Of a DNA stretch of 12,169 nt, positions 1 to 7,850 are shown in pieces. The DNA comes from SG8-39 sp041558415 (GTDB lineage Bacteria > Pseudomonadota > Gammaproteobacteria > Burkholderiales > SG8-39). The position numbers were made by a program, and so were the translations under genes. The stretch covers positions 1 through 12,169 of the forward strand of contig JBFFEY010000081.1 in NCBI GenBank assembly GCA_041558415.1, written 5' to 3'. The first letter of the stretch is position 1; every line of letters begins with the position of its first letter. Below the pieces are notes generated by a model. The model saw only the letters and a list, made by a program, of their open reading frames with translations, was not told where the DNA came from and made no database searches.

Positions 1-1008
1 ATGGCTTCGATCATCGTGCTCGGCGGCGCCGGCTATATCGGATCCCACGCGGCGAAAGCGCTGTCGCGCGCCGGACACGCGGTTACCGTGTTCGACAACC
101 TGTCGACCGGCCACCGCGCCGCGCTGCGCTTCGGGCGCTTCGTCGAAGGCGACCTGCGCCGCCGGCAGGACCTTGACGCGCTGTTCCGCCTGGAAAAGTT
201 CGATGCGGCGATGCATTTCGCCGCCTGCTGCTACGTGGGCGAATCGGTCGAGCAGCCGGCCAAGTACTACGAGAACAACGTCGTTGGCACGCTCAACCTG
301 CTCGAGGCCATGCGCGCGGCTGGTGTCGCGCGGCTGGTGTTCTCCTCGACCTGTGCGACCTACGGCAACCCGCTGCGCTTGCCGCTCGAGGACTCGCATC
401 CGCAGCAGCCGGTCAATCCCTACGGCATGACCAAACTCTTGGCGGAGCGGGCGATGGCGGACTACGGTCAGGCGTATGGCCTGCAGACTGTCGCGCTGCG
501 CTACTTCAATGCCGCGGGCTGCGATCCTGAGGGTGAGCTGGGCGAGCTGCGCGAACTTGTGACTCATCTCATTCCCCTCGTGCTGCGCGAAGCGCTGCGC
601 GTGCGCGCGGGCGGAAACCCCGCTGACACCGGATTGCGGGTAAACGGGACGGACTACGACACGCCGGACGGCACCTGCCTGCGCGACTACGTGCACGTGT
701 CGGATCTGTGCGAGGCGCACCTGCTTGCGCTGCAGCGGCTGATGGACGGGCGCGCGGCGGCATTCGAAGCGTTCAACCTCGGCAACCAGCGCGGCATTTC
801 GGTGAAGGAAGTGATCACGGTTTGCCGTGACGTCACCGGCATCGATATCCGCTACGTGGTGGGGGGTCGCCGTCCGGGCGATCCGCCGGCGCTGGTGGCC
901 GATTCGCGCCGGGCGCGGGAAGTGCTCGGCTGGACGCCGCGCCACGAGCATCTGACCGATATCGTGCGCACCGCCTGGAACTGGTTTGCCGCCAGGGCAC
1001 CGGCTTGA
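1..1008 (+). CDS. galE: UDP-glucose 4-epimerase (extended SDR family)
   Basis: Predicted to interconvert UDP-glucose and UDP-galactose in the cytoplasm, supplying sugar nucleotide to the polysaccharide genes downstream. The 335-residue product has the usual GalE length and starts with the NAD-binding glycine motif GGAGYIGS at residues 8-15. The catalytic YxxxK is Y141-GMT-K145. The upstream Ser/Thr of the triad is T117, in FSSTCATYG. Near the C-terminus, RRPGDPPALVAD places Leu298 where E. coli GalE has its gate residue Tyr299. A smaller residue there is known to allow UDP-GlcNAc/GalNAc in other GalE proteins, so dual specificity is possible. The window opens exactly on the ATG, so the ribosome-binding site is not visible. 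The TGA overlaps the TTG start of the next gene, implying co-translation. Family is sure; substrate range is inference. Confidence 0.93.
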   Translation: MASIIVLGGAGYIGSHAAKALSRAGHAVTVFDNLSTGHRAALRFGRFVEGDLRRRQDLDALFRLEKFDAAMHFAACCYVGESVEQPAKYYENNVVGTLNLLEAMRAAGVARLVFSSTCATYGNPLRLPLEDSHPQQPVNPYGMTKLLAERAMADYGQAYGLQTVALRYFNAAGCDPEGELGELRELVTHLIPLVLREALRVRAGGNPADTGLRVNGTDYDTPDGTCLRDYVHVSDLCEAHLLALQRLMDGRAAAFEAFNLGNQRGISVKEVITVCRDVTGIDIRYVVGGRRPGDPPALVADSRRAREVLGWTPRHEHLTDIVRTAWNWFAARAPA

Positions 1009-2762
1009 TCGTTCTCGGCATCAACGCCTATCACGCGGACGCATCGGCCTGCCTGCTGCGCGACGGCGTGCTGGTGGCGGCAGCGGAGGAGGAGCGCTTC
1101 CGGCGGCTCAAGCATTGGGCCGGGTTTCCGGCGGAGGCGATCCGCTGGTGCCTGCGCGATGCGGGTGTCGGGCTGAACGACGTCTCGCAGGTCGCAGTCA
1201 ACCAGGATGCGCGCGCCAATCTCGGCCGCAAGCTGGCCTACCTGCTGCGGCGCCGGCCGGACCCGTCGTTGGTGCTCGAGCGCATCCGCAACAAACGCAA
1301 GCGTGAGGGTGTCGACGCGCTCCTTGAGCGGGCCATGTCTCAGCCCTTCAACGGCGAGGTGCATTTCATAGAGCATCACCGCGCGCACCTCGCCTCGGCC
1401 TTTCTCGCCTCGCCCTTCGACGAAGCGGCTGCGGTGTCGGTGGACGGTTTCGGTGACTTTGCCAGCGCGGCCTGGGGCCTGGGGCGCGGCGGCTCGGTCG
1501 CGGTCGACGAGAAGATCTACTTTCCGCATTCGCTCGGCATCTTCTTCCAGGCGCTCACCCAGTACCTCGGCTTCCCGCATTACGGCGACGAATACAAGGT
1601 CATGGGCCTGGCGCCCTACGGCGGGGCGCGCTTCATGTCCGAGATGCGCCGGATCCTGCGCGTCGACGCCGCTGGCGGCTTCGAGCTGGATCTGCGGTTT
1701 TTTCGTCACGCGCGCGAAAGGATCGATTACCAGTGGGCGTCGGGCGAGCCGACGGTCGGCACCCTGTACACCCCGGCGCTCGAGGCGCTGCTCGGGCCGG
1801 CGCGCGCGCCGCAGGAGGAAATCACCGAGCGCCATCGCGACATCGCCTGCTCGGCGCAGGCGATGTACGAAGAGGCGTTTTACGGGCTGCTCGATGCGGT
1901 GCAGCGGCGCTACGGCGTGGAGAACCTTGCGCTCGCCGGCGGCTGCGCGATGAACTCGGTGGCCAACGGCAAGGTCTATGCGCGCACGCGCTTCAAGAAG
2001 CTCTATGTGCAGGCGGCGGCGGGCGATGCCGGCGGCGCGCTCGGCGCGGCGATGACGGTCTGGAGCGAGTTGAGCGGTGCACGGCGCGCCTCGACGATGG
2101 ACCATGCCTACTGGGGGCCCGCGTTTTCGGCGTCCGAGGTTGCGGCGGCGATCGCGGCACAGCGTCAGGCAATCGATGCGCAGGGCTGCACGCTGTCGAC
2201 CGTCGAAAACGAGGCCGAGCTGTGCGCGCAGGCGGCGCAGGCCGTTGCCGAGGGTGCCGTGCTGGGCTGGTTTCAGGGCCGCATGGAGTGGGGGCCCCGC
2301 GCGCTCGGCAATCGCTCGATCATCTGCGATCCGCGGCGCGCCGACATGCAGGCGCTGCTGAACGCCAAGATCAAGCGGCGCGAGTCGTTCCGGCCGTTCG
2401 CGCCGTCGATCCTGCGCGAGGCGGTGCCGGCGTGGTTCGAGACCGACGACGACGTGCCGTTCATGACGCAGGTGCTGGCCATACGGCCCGAGAAGCGCGC
2501 GCTGATTCCCGCGGTGACGCACGTCGACGGCTCGGGCCGGCTGCAGACGGTGACGCGCGCGTCGAACCCGCGCTACTACGCGCTCATCGACGCGTTCCGC
2601 GCGCGCACCGGGGTGCCGATGGTGCTGAACACCTCCTTCAACGAGAACGAGCCGGTGGTCTGCCGCCCTGAGGAGGCGCTCGATTGCTTCCTGCGCACCG
2701 GGATGGACATGCTCGTGATGGGCGAGCACGTGGTTTGCCGGCCCTGGCGCGGAGCCGCTTAA
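1005..2762 (+). CDS. NodU/CmcH/TobZ-family O-carbamoyltransferase
   Basis: Family members transfer the carbamoyl group of carbamoyl phosphate, via carbamoyl-adenylate, onto a hydroxyl of a sugar or antibiotic. The 585-residue product has both family domains. The Kae1-like N-terminal part starts with GINAYHADASA (H10, D12), has HHRAH at 124-128 (likely metal ligands H124 and H128) and D147 in VDGFGD, and D341 in AAAGDAGGA. The C-terminal carbamoyltransferase domain carries MEWGPRALGNRS at 427-438 and the RRESFRPFAPS stretch. The TTG start overlaps the galE stop as TTGA, and the protein begins at the conserved IVLGIN strand, so translational coupling is the best explanation. Location inside an EPS locus suggests it carbamoylates a sugar of the exported polymer; the acceptor cannot be read from sequence. 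Family assignment is strong. Confidence 0.92.
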   Translation: MIVLGINAYHADASACLLRDGVLVAAAEEERFRRLKHWAGFPAEAIRWCLRDAGVGLNDVSQVAVNQDARANLGRKLAYLLRRRPDPSLVLERIRNKRKREGVDALLERAMSQPFNGEVHFIEHHRAHLASAFLASPFDEAAAVSVDGFGDFASAAWGLGRGGSVAVDEKIYFPHSLGIFFQALTQYLGFPHYGDEYKVMGLAPYGGARFMSEMRRILRVDAAGGFELDLRFFRHARERIDYQWASGEPTVGTLYTPALEALLGPARAPQEEITERHRDIACSAQAMYEEAFYGLLDAVQRRYGVENLALAGGCAMNSVANGKVYARTRFKKLYVQAAAGDAGGALGAAMTVWSELSGARRASTMDHAYWGPAFSASEVAAAIAAQRQAIDAQGCTLSTVENEAELCAQAAQAVAEGAVLGWFQGRMEWGPRALGNRSIICDPRRADMQALLNAKIKRRESFRPFAPSILREAVPAWFETDDDVPFMTQVLAIRPEKRALIPAVTHVDGSGRLQTVTRASNPRYYALIDAFRARTGVPMVLNTSFNENEPVVCRPEEALDCFLRTGMDMLVMGEHVVCRPWRGAA

Positions 2763-2919
2763 CAGCGCGATCGGTGTCACGCCGCGCGCCTGGCCGTGGG
2801 CTTCGCTGCGACCAAGTTCTCGCAAAATTAGCGAGATGACGCGATAAACTCCAACGCTTTGTCGCTTTTCGGGCGGGCCCTCGGGCGAGCGCAGGAAATA
2901 CTCGGACAGCCGTCGAACG
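2763..2919. other. Non-coding gap before epsL with a short stem-loop
   Basis: This 157-base gap separates the galE-carbamoyltransferase pair from the export genes. The only clear structure is the inverted repeat CTCGC-AAAATTA-GCGAG at 2819-2835, with five base pairs and a seven-base loop. There is no T-run after it, so it is a weak terminator candidate at best. No convincing sigma-70 or sigma-54 promoter was found, although epsL may well start its own transcript here. Confidence 0.4.
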
Positions 2920-4128
2920 ATGAGATCACTTGCGCCCCTGAAATGGCTGGCGTGGCTGCTCGTACCGGCGGTCGCGTACGCACAGCCGGTGCCCCCGCAG
3001 AGCACCGAGGGCGAGCCGGGCTCTGCAGCCGGCGGCATCCGCGTCGGCGCGCTGAAGGCCTATCCCGGCATCGACCTGTCGATCGGCCACGACGACAACT
3101 TGACGCTCCGCTCGACCAACCTGGCCTCGTCTCCGGTAGTCATCATTGCGCCCTACGTCGTGCTCGAAGGCCGCAGCGGCCCGCATGTCTTCGACTTCCG
3201 CTACCGCGGCGTGACTGCGCGCTACAGCGACAGCCCGGACGACGACTACAACAACAACGCCTTTCAGGCCAACGGGCGGCTGCAGTTCGGCGTGCGTAAC
3301 GACGTCACGCTGCGTTTCGACCTGAAATACGGCTCGGATCCGCGCGGCTCGACTGACCGGACGATCACCGATGCGCCCGATCGCTACCGCGATATGGCGC
3401 TCTTTGGCCGCTACGGCTACGGCGCGCGCGGCGCCAAGGGGCGGCTCGAGTTCGATGCCGAATACGGGCAGCGGCGCTATACGAACAATCCGCTGGCGGC
3501 CGCAGGGTCTGATGTCGACCGAACCGGGTTCGGCGCGGCGTTCTTCTGGCGCGTGCAGCCCAAGACGCGCCTGCTGCTCGAGGGGCGCTACCGCGACTAC
3601 GACTACGTCGATCCGGCGAATACGCTGGACAGCGACGAGCAGGTGCTCTACGTCGGCGCGCAGTGGGACGCGACGGCGAAGACCAGCGGCTTCGCGAAGT
3701 ACGGCCGCAGCTGGAAGAACTTTTCGTCCGCCGCGCAGCAAGACGGCTCAACCAGCAGCTGGGACGTCGGCATCCGCTGGAGTCCCCGCACTTTCTCGGT
3801 TTTCGACCTCAGTGCGCTGCAGCGCTTCGACGAGTCCACGGGGGTGGGCGATGCGATCGTCGAGCGCCGCACCGGGATCGCCTGGACCCACGCCTGGAAC
3901 AGCCGGCTGAGTCATACCCTGTCGTATGCCCATATCCGCAGCAAATACCTCGGCGGCGGCTCCGATCGCAGGGACGATACCGACGCGATGGGGGTCAAGC
4001 TGCAGTACCAGTTCCGGCGCTGGCTGCGATTCGGCGCCGAGTACACCCATACCGAGCGCGATTCGAACGATCCGGAGTACAGCTACAGGCGGAATGTGAT
4101 CTTTTTCACGGTCAATGCGTCCCTCTGA
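2920..4128 (+). CDS. epsL: EpsL-like outer-membrane beta-barrel of EPS export
   Basis: Predicted outer-membrane beta-barrel of the EpsL type (BBP2-like porin) found in betaproteobacterial exopolysaccharide operons; likely the outer-membrane exit or a surface accessory for the polymer. The 402-residue product starts with a typical Sec signal peptide, with a hydrophobic segment at residues 9-20 and probable cleavage after AYA (residue 21). The rest has no long hydrophobic helix but many alternating amphipathic strands rich in Tyr, Arg and Asp, such as HVFDFRYRGVTARYSD and the final YSYRRNVIFFTVNASL. A mature domain opening with a GIDLSIGHDDNLTLR-like strand is usual for this family. The ATG at 2920 is chosen because it gives an intact signal peptide; the Shine-Dalgarno match is weak. 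Function is inferred from family and from epsE immediately downstream. Confidence 0.8.
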   Translation: MRSLAPLKWLAWLLVPAVAYAQPVPPQSTEGEPGSAAGGIRVGALKAYPGIDLSIGHDDNLTLRSTNLASSPVVIIAPYVVLEGRSGPHVFDFRYRGVTARYSDSPDDDYNNNAFQANGRLQFGVRNDVTLRFDLKYGSDPRGSTDRTITDAPDRYRDMALFGRYGYGARGAKGRLEFDAEYGQRRYTNNPLAAAGSDVDRTGFGAAFFWRVQPKTRLLLEGRYRDYDYVDPANTLDSDEQVLYVGAQWDATAKTSGFAKYGRSWKNFSSAAQQDGSTSSWDVGIRWSPRTFSVFDLSALQRFDESTGVGDAIVERRTGIAWTHAWNSRLSHTLSYAHIRSKYLGGGSDRRDDTDAMGVKLQYQFRRWLRFGAEYTHTERDSNDPEYSYRRNVIFFTVNASL

Positions 4129-4180
4129 CCCGGGACAAACCCCCTAAGAATCCTTAACTTAATAGGGGTTCCTGCCCGGG
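4129..4180 (+). other. Interrupted inverted repeat between epsL and epsE
   Basis: CCCGGG at 4129-4134, directly after the epsL stop, is matched by CCCGGG at 4175-4180. Inside it, AACCCC-C-TA at 4138-4146 pairs with TAGGGGTT at 4163-4170, leaving one bulged C. The result is a two-part stem around an AT-rich loop. It may end epsL transcription, or act as a leader or operator for epsE because it directly precedes a -10-like hexamer. No T-run follows, so an intrinsic terminator is not clear. Confidence 0.4.
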
Positions 4181-4197
4181 CCCACAGGCGCTATACT
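4169..4197 (+). promoter_or_regulatory. Candidate sigma-70 promoter for epsE
   Basis: TATACT at 4192-4197 matches the -10 consensus in five of six positions and lies 39 bases before the epsE ATG. The -35 position 17 bases upstream reads TTCCTG, a poor match, so an activator or the overlapping inverted repeat may matter. The 4135-4260 stretch is distinctly more AT-rich than the surrounding genes, as expected for a regulatory region. Confidence 0.35.
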
Positions 4198-4236
4198 CTT
4201 TGTTTATGTATTTAGCAAGGGATTTGGCGCAGCTAC

Positions 4237-4800
4237 ATGTTTTTAAAATGTTTCTGGTCGCGTTGGTGGCTCGGCTTGGGGCTGCTGTTTTGCCTCGTCG
4301 TGTCACCGTCGTTCGCGCAGACCAGCGACCCGTCGATCTCGAACTATCGGCTCGGCTCGGGGGACGTCATCACGGTCCAGGTTCTCGGCGAGGACGAGCT
4401 GACGCGCCAGGGGATCCGGCTAAGCGATGCCGCCACGATTTCCTACCCGATCCTCGGCGAGATCCGCCTTGCAGGCAAGACGGTCGGCGAGCTCGAGCGC
4501 ATCATCACCGAGGGCTTGCGCGGGCGCTACCTGGTCAACCCGCAAGTTACGGTAACAATTAACGAATATAGGAAATTTTTCATTAACGGACAGGTCGGAC
4601 AACCGGGAGGATATCCCTATTTTCCGGGCCTGTCGGTCCTCAAGGCGATCACGATCGCCGGGGGGTTCAGAGAACGTGCGGCACAGGACAAGATTTTCAT
4701 CGTGCGCGAGTCGGATGCTGAGCAAAAGCGTGTCCCGGCAGACCTCAAGACGCAGGTCTTTCCGGGCGACGTGATTACGGTCGAAGAAAGCTTTTTCTGA
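4237..4800 (+). CDS. epsE: Short polysaccharide export protein, EpsE type (Poly_export/SLBB)
   Basis: A Wza-family outer-membrane export protein of the short type, 187 residues against about 380 for E. coli Wza. It probably needs a separate barrel partner, and the EpsL-like protein just upstream is the obvious candidate. Residues 1-27 form a signal peptide ending SFA, cleaved before Gln28. No lipobox is seen, because C19 is preceded by LLF, so it is probably not a lipoprotein as Wza is. The Poly_export domain spans roughly 32-111 (YRLGSGDVITVQVLGEDELTRQ). A single SLBB domain follows from about 116 (FFINGQVGQPGGYPYFPGL and the AGGFRERAAQ turn). The coding bases 4543-4590 are markedly AT-rich. 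The ATG at 4237 fits the signal peptide. The kinase gene follows after 17 bases. Confidence 0.88.
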   Translation: MFLKCFWSRWWLGLGLLFCLVVSPSFAQTSDPSISNYRLGSGDVITVQVLGEDELTRQGIRLSDAATISYPILGEIRLAGKTVGELERIITEGLRGRYLVNPQVTVTINEYRKFFINGQVGQPGGYPYFPGLSVLKAITIAGGFRERAAQDKIFIVRESDAEQKRVPADLKTQVFPGDVITVEESFF

Positions 4801-4817
4801 GGCGGGAGACGATCAGC

Positions 4818-7040
4818 TTGAACACAGTAAACGAGCGCGAGCTCATGGGGTTGATAAACCCGAGAGCCGAGGAATCCGAAGAGACGCTCGACCTCGTGCG
4901 TTACTGGCGTGCGATCAATCGCAACAAGTGGCGCATCCTGGCGCTGGTTGCGGCGGTCGCCATCGTCGCGGCGCTCAAGGTGCAGAGCCTGCCGCCGGTC
5001 TACCGCGCGACCGCCACGATTCTGGTCGAGTTCGGCAAGTCCCAGGTCACCTCGATTCAGGACCTCTACAGCTGGTCGATGACGTCGTCCTACGAGCATC
5101 TGCAGACCCAGGCCGGGATCCTGCAGTCGCACGAGCTCGCGCGGCGGCTGGTGCGCAAGCTCGGTCTGGTGAAGGACGCGGGCGCGGTGCAGTCGGCGCC
5201 TCTGGCTGCACCGTGGTACGCAAAGCTGCTGCCCGACGGTTTCGTGAGCCATACGCGGGTCATCCCGCCCACTGCCGACGAGCGCGAGCGCAGCGCCGCA
5301 GCGGCGATCCAGGGGGCGCTCAGCGTCAAGCCGGTGCGCAACAGCCAGCTGCTGGAGGTCGGCTTCGAGTCGAACGACCCGAAGATGGCCGCGCTGATTC
5401 CCAACGCGATCGCGGAGCTGTACATCTCGGCCGACATGGAGGCGCGCATCAAGGCCCGCGAGCGGGCCATGGCCTTCCTCGCGCAGCAATCCGATGAGTT
5501 GCGCGATAAGGTCGTCGCCTCGGAGAAGGCGCTGCAGGATTTCCGCGACCGCGAGCAGATTCTCAATGTCAAAGGCGTTTCGCTCGCCGGCGCGAGCCGA
5601 CAGCTCGAGGACCTGACGGCCTCGCTCATCGAGGCGCGCCGCGTGCGCGCGGATGCCGAGTCGGCGCTCAACCAGGTGAGAGCCGCGCAAAGGGGGGGCA
5701 AGGGATCGATCGAAACGCTGCCCGCGGTGTTGCGCCATCCTCTGATCCAGCGGGCGAGGGAACTTGAGGCCGAGTCCGAGCGCGTGGTGGCGAATGCTTC
5801 GAAGCGTTACGGCAGCGAGCACCCGCGCATGATCGCGGCGCAGTCCGGGCTGCGTGCGGCGCAGGAGAACCTGGGTCGCCAGCTCGGCATCGTCGTCGGG
5901 AGCCTCGAAAAGGAATTCGATGTCGCCAGGCAAAACGAGGCGGCGATCGCGCGCACCCTGGAGCGCGCCAAGACCGATATCCAGAGCTTCAATCGCAAGG
6001 AGTTCCAGCTCACGTCGCTCGAGCGCGAGGTTGCCGCCAACCGCCAGCTTTACGAGCAGTTCATGCAGCGGTCCAAGGAAACGAAGGTCTCCGACGAATT
6101 GCAGAACATGGTGGCGCGGGTGATCGACCCGGCGGTCGTGCCGATGGCGCCGTCGGGACCCGACAAACGCCGCATCATCCTGGTCTCGGTGCTGGCGGCG
6201 CTGTTGATCGCGGTTGCGCTGGCCGTGTTCCTCGAACGCCTGGACAACAGGGTGAAGACGAGTCACGACGTCGAAGCGAGGCTGGAGGTGCCCGCGGTCG
6301 GCGTCGTGCAGAAGACCAAGCTCAAGCCTGATCAGCGGATCGAACGCATCTTCTTGGAGGATCCGTCCTCCGCCTTCTCCGAGTCGATTCGCACCATCCG
6401 TAGCGGTGTGCTGCTCTCGGGGCTCGACAGCCCGCAGAAGACGGTGCTGGTCACCTCCTCGGTCGCGGCGGAGGGCAAGACGACGGTTGCCACGAACCTC
6501 GCCTTCGCGCTCTCCCACGTCAAGAAGACGCTGTTGATCGACGCCGACATGCGTCGTCCGCAGATCGGCAAGGTGCTGGGCGCACAGGACGGCCATTTCG
6601 GTCTGTCGAGCTTGGTCGCGGGCGAGGTGACGCCGGAAAGAAGCTTCTTTGCGGTCGAAGGCTCCGAGCTTTGCGTGCTGCCCTCGGGCCGGGTGCCGGT
6701 GAATCCGCAGGAGCTGCTCTCGTCGCATCGCTTTGTCGATGCGCTCGAGCAGCTGAAGCGGCTGTTCCAGGTGATCGTGATCGACAGCGCACCGGTGCAG
6801 ATGGTGAGCGATGCGCTCGTGCTCTCGCGGCTCGCGACGGGCGTGCTGTACGTCGTCAAGGCGGACGACACGCCCTACCCGGTGGCGCGCCAGGGCCTCA
6901 AGCGCCTGCGGCGCGTCGACGCGCCGATCCTTGGTGCCGTACTGAACCAGCTCGACGTGGCGAAGGCCGACCGGTACTACGGCGAGTACAGCGGCTACGG
7001 CGGCCGCTACCAGAGCAAGTACGGTTACGTCAAAGGCTGA
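4818..7040 (+). CDS. Chain-length regulator/BY-family tyrosine autokinase (Wzc-like, EpsF-EpsG fusion)
   Basis: An inner-membrane polysaccharide co-polymerase joined to a bacterial tyrosine kinase; cycles of autophosphorylation control chain length and export. The 740-residue product has a Wzz domain with transmembrane helix one near 38-53, a long periplasmic coiled-coil region, a GNVR-like stretch (AANRQLYEQ) near 407-415, and helix two near 453-473. The cytoplasmic kinase has Walker A SSVAAEGKTT at 547-556, Walker A' D575-A-D577-MRR, and Walker B ending at D656 (VIVIDSAP). The C-terminal tail holds seven tyrosines (720, 721, 724, 727, 731, 735, 737), the expected autophosphorylation cluster. 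A TTG start is chosen because GGGAG lies nine bases upstream. The in-frame ATG at 4845 is the alternative and would only shorten the cytoplasmic N-terminus. In some methylotroph Eps loci these two halves are separate genes. Confidence 0.93.
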   Translation: MNTVNERELMGLINPRAEESEETLDLVRYWRAINRNKWRILALVAAVAIVAALKVQSLPPVYRATATILVEFGKSQVTSIQDLYSWSMTSSYEHLQTQAGILQSHELARRLVRKLGLVKDAGAVQSAPLAAPWYAKLLPDGFVSHTRVIPPTADERERSAAAAIQGALSVKPVRNSQLLEVGFESNDPKMAALIPNAIAELYISADMEARIKARERAMAFLAQQSDELRDKVVASEKALQDFRDREQILNVKGVSLAGASRQLEDLTASLIEARRVRADAESALNQVRAAQRGGKGSIETLPAVLRHPLIQRARELEAESERVVANASKRYGSEHPRMIAAQSGLRAAQENLGRQLGIVVGSLEKEFDVARQNEAAIARTLERAKTDIQSFNRKEFQLTSLEREVAANRQLYEQFMQRSKETKVSDELQNMVARVIDPAVVPMAPSGPDKRRIILVSVLAALLIAVALAVFLERLDNRVKTSHDVEARLEVPAVGVVQKTKLKPDQRIERIFLEDPSSAFSESIRTIRSGVLLSGLDSPQKTVLVTSSVAAEGKTTVATNLAFALSHVKKTLLIDADMRRPQIGKVLGAQDGHFGLSSLVAGEVTPERSFFAVEGSELCVLPSGRVPVNPQELLSSHRFVDALEQLKRLFQVIVIDSAPVQMVSDALVLSRLATGVLYVVKADDTPYPVARQGLKRLRRVDAPILGAVLNQLDVAKADRYYGEYSGYGGRYQSKYGYVKG

Positions 7041-7050
7041 CGGCGTCGAT

Positions 7051-7073
7051 GGGGTCAGACCCCTGTGAATGAG
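7051..7073 (-). repeat. REP copy 1 (left arm of inverted pair)
   Basis: Read on the - strand this is CTCATTCACA followed by GGGGTCTGACCCC. It matches copy 2 in 21 of 23 positions in inverted orientation; the head differs at two bases. It begins ten bases after the kinase stop codon. Confidence 0.85.
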
Positions 7074-7100
7074 CCAGACGGTCTGAGGGTCGGCGCGCGC

Positions 7101-7125
7101 GACTTATCCACAGGGGTCTGACCCC
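7101..7125 (+). repeat. REP copy 2, with DnaA-box head, abutting the phosphatase start
   Basis: GAC, then TTATCCACA (7104-7112), then GGGGTCTGACCCC (7113-7125). The last part folds as a five-base-pair hairpin with a three-base loop and ends five bases before the ATG at 7131. All 25 bases are identical to copy 4 at 9294-9318. With copy 1 it can form a long hairpin with a 27-base loop. Confidence 0.9.
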
Positions 7126-7130
7126 GAACC

Positions 7131-7850
7131 ATGTACGACCTGCACTGCCACCTCCTGCCTGGCATCGACGACGGGCCGGGGACGCTGGCAGAGGGGCTGG
7201 CGATGGCGCGCCTTGCCGTCGGCGAGGGCATTCAGAAGGCGATCGTCACGCCTCACCTGCACGTCGGGCGCTGGGATAACGATCGCGTGGTCATCGAAGC
7301 CGCGGTCGCCGCCTACCGTGCCGCGCTTGCCGACGCCGGCATCGCCCTGCAGATCGGCTTCGCGGCCGAAGTGCGCTGCGACTACGACATCCTGCCGCTG
7401 ATCGAGGAGGGCCGCGTACCGTTTCTCGGCTCGCTCGATGGCGAGCGGGTATTGCTGCTCGAGCTGCCGCACAGCCATGTTCCGCTGGGCAGCGACAAGC
7501 TGGTCGCATGGATGAGGTCGCGCGGAATCCGGCCGATGCTCGCGCACCCCGAGCGCAACAAAGACGTGCTGCGCGATCTGCGGAGGCTCGAGCCGTTTGT
7601 GGACGCGGGCTGTCTGCTGCAGCTGACCGCCGATGCGGTCGCGGGCGGTTTCGGGGCGGAGGCGAGGCAGCGCGCGCACGAGATCCTCGCGCGTGGCTGG
7701 GCGACGGTGATGGCATCGGACGCCCATGACCGCAAGGCGCGCCCGCCACGGCTGCGGGAAGGCGTCGCGGCGGCTGCCAAGATCGTCGGCGAGGTCGCCG
7801 CGCGGGCGCTGGTCGACGACACTCCGCGCCGCATCGTCGAGCGCGCATGA
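7131..7850 (+). CDS. CpsB/YwqE-type PHP-domain tyrosine phosphatase
   Basis: Predicted metal-dependent protein-tyrosine phosphatase that dephosphorylates the BY-kinase encoded just upstream, closing the phosphorylation cycle of polymer synthesis. The 239-residue product has the polymerase-and-histidinol-phosphatase (PHP) motifs in order. They are DLHCH (H5, H7) with PGIDDGP at 10-16, TPH at 40-42, an acidic EVRCDYD stretch, AHPERN with H139, and SDAHD with D197 and H199. Length and motif order match CpsB rather than the small Wzb-type phosphatases. The ATG is well supported because family members begin within two residues of DLHCH. No ordinary Shine-Dalgarno is free: the GGGG of REP copy 2 is the only purine-rich stretch and it sits inside the hairpin. 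The stop overlaps the next start as ATGA. Confidence 0.92.
   Translation: MYDLHCHLLPGIDDGPGTLAEGLAMARLAVGEGIQKAIVTPHLHVGRWDNDRVVIEAAVAAYRAALADAGIALQIGFAAEVRCDYDILPLIEEGRVPFLGSLDGERVLLLELPHSHVPLGSDKLVAWMRSRGIRPMLAHPERNKDVLRDLRRLEPFVDAGCLLQLTADAVAGGFGAEARQRAHEILARGWATVMASDAHDRKARPPRLREGVAAAAKIVGEVAARALVDDTPRRIVERA

Noticed and set aside
2788..2806. Possible sigma-54 site (TGGCC...TTCGC)
   Set aside because: Spacing between the GG and GC elements is 11 rather than 10 bases and the -12 element is poor.
852..3038. 728-codon open frame on the - strand
   Set aside because: It lies opposite galE, the carbamoyltransferase and epsL and has Arg/His-rich composition without any recognisable domain, as expected of antisense frames in GC-rich genes.
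4124..4131. TCTGACCC at the epsL stop as an eighth REP copy
   Set aside because: Only eight bases match and neither the TTATCCACA head nor the left arm is present; chance is likely.
4617..6728. 703-codon open frame on the - strand
   Set aside because: Antisense shadow of epsE and the kinase; low-complexity Arg/Asp/Leu content, no domain.
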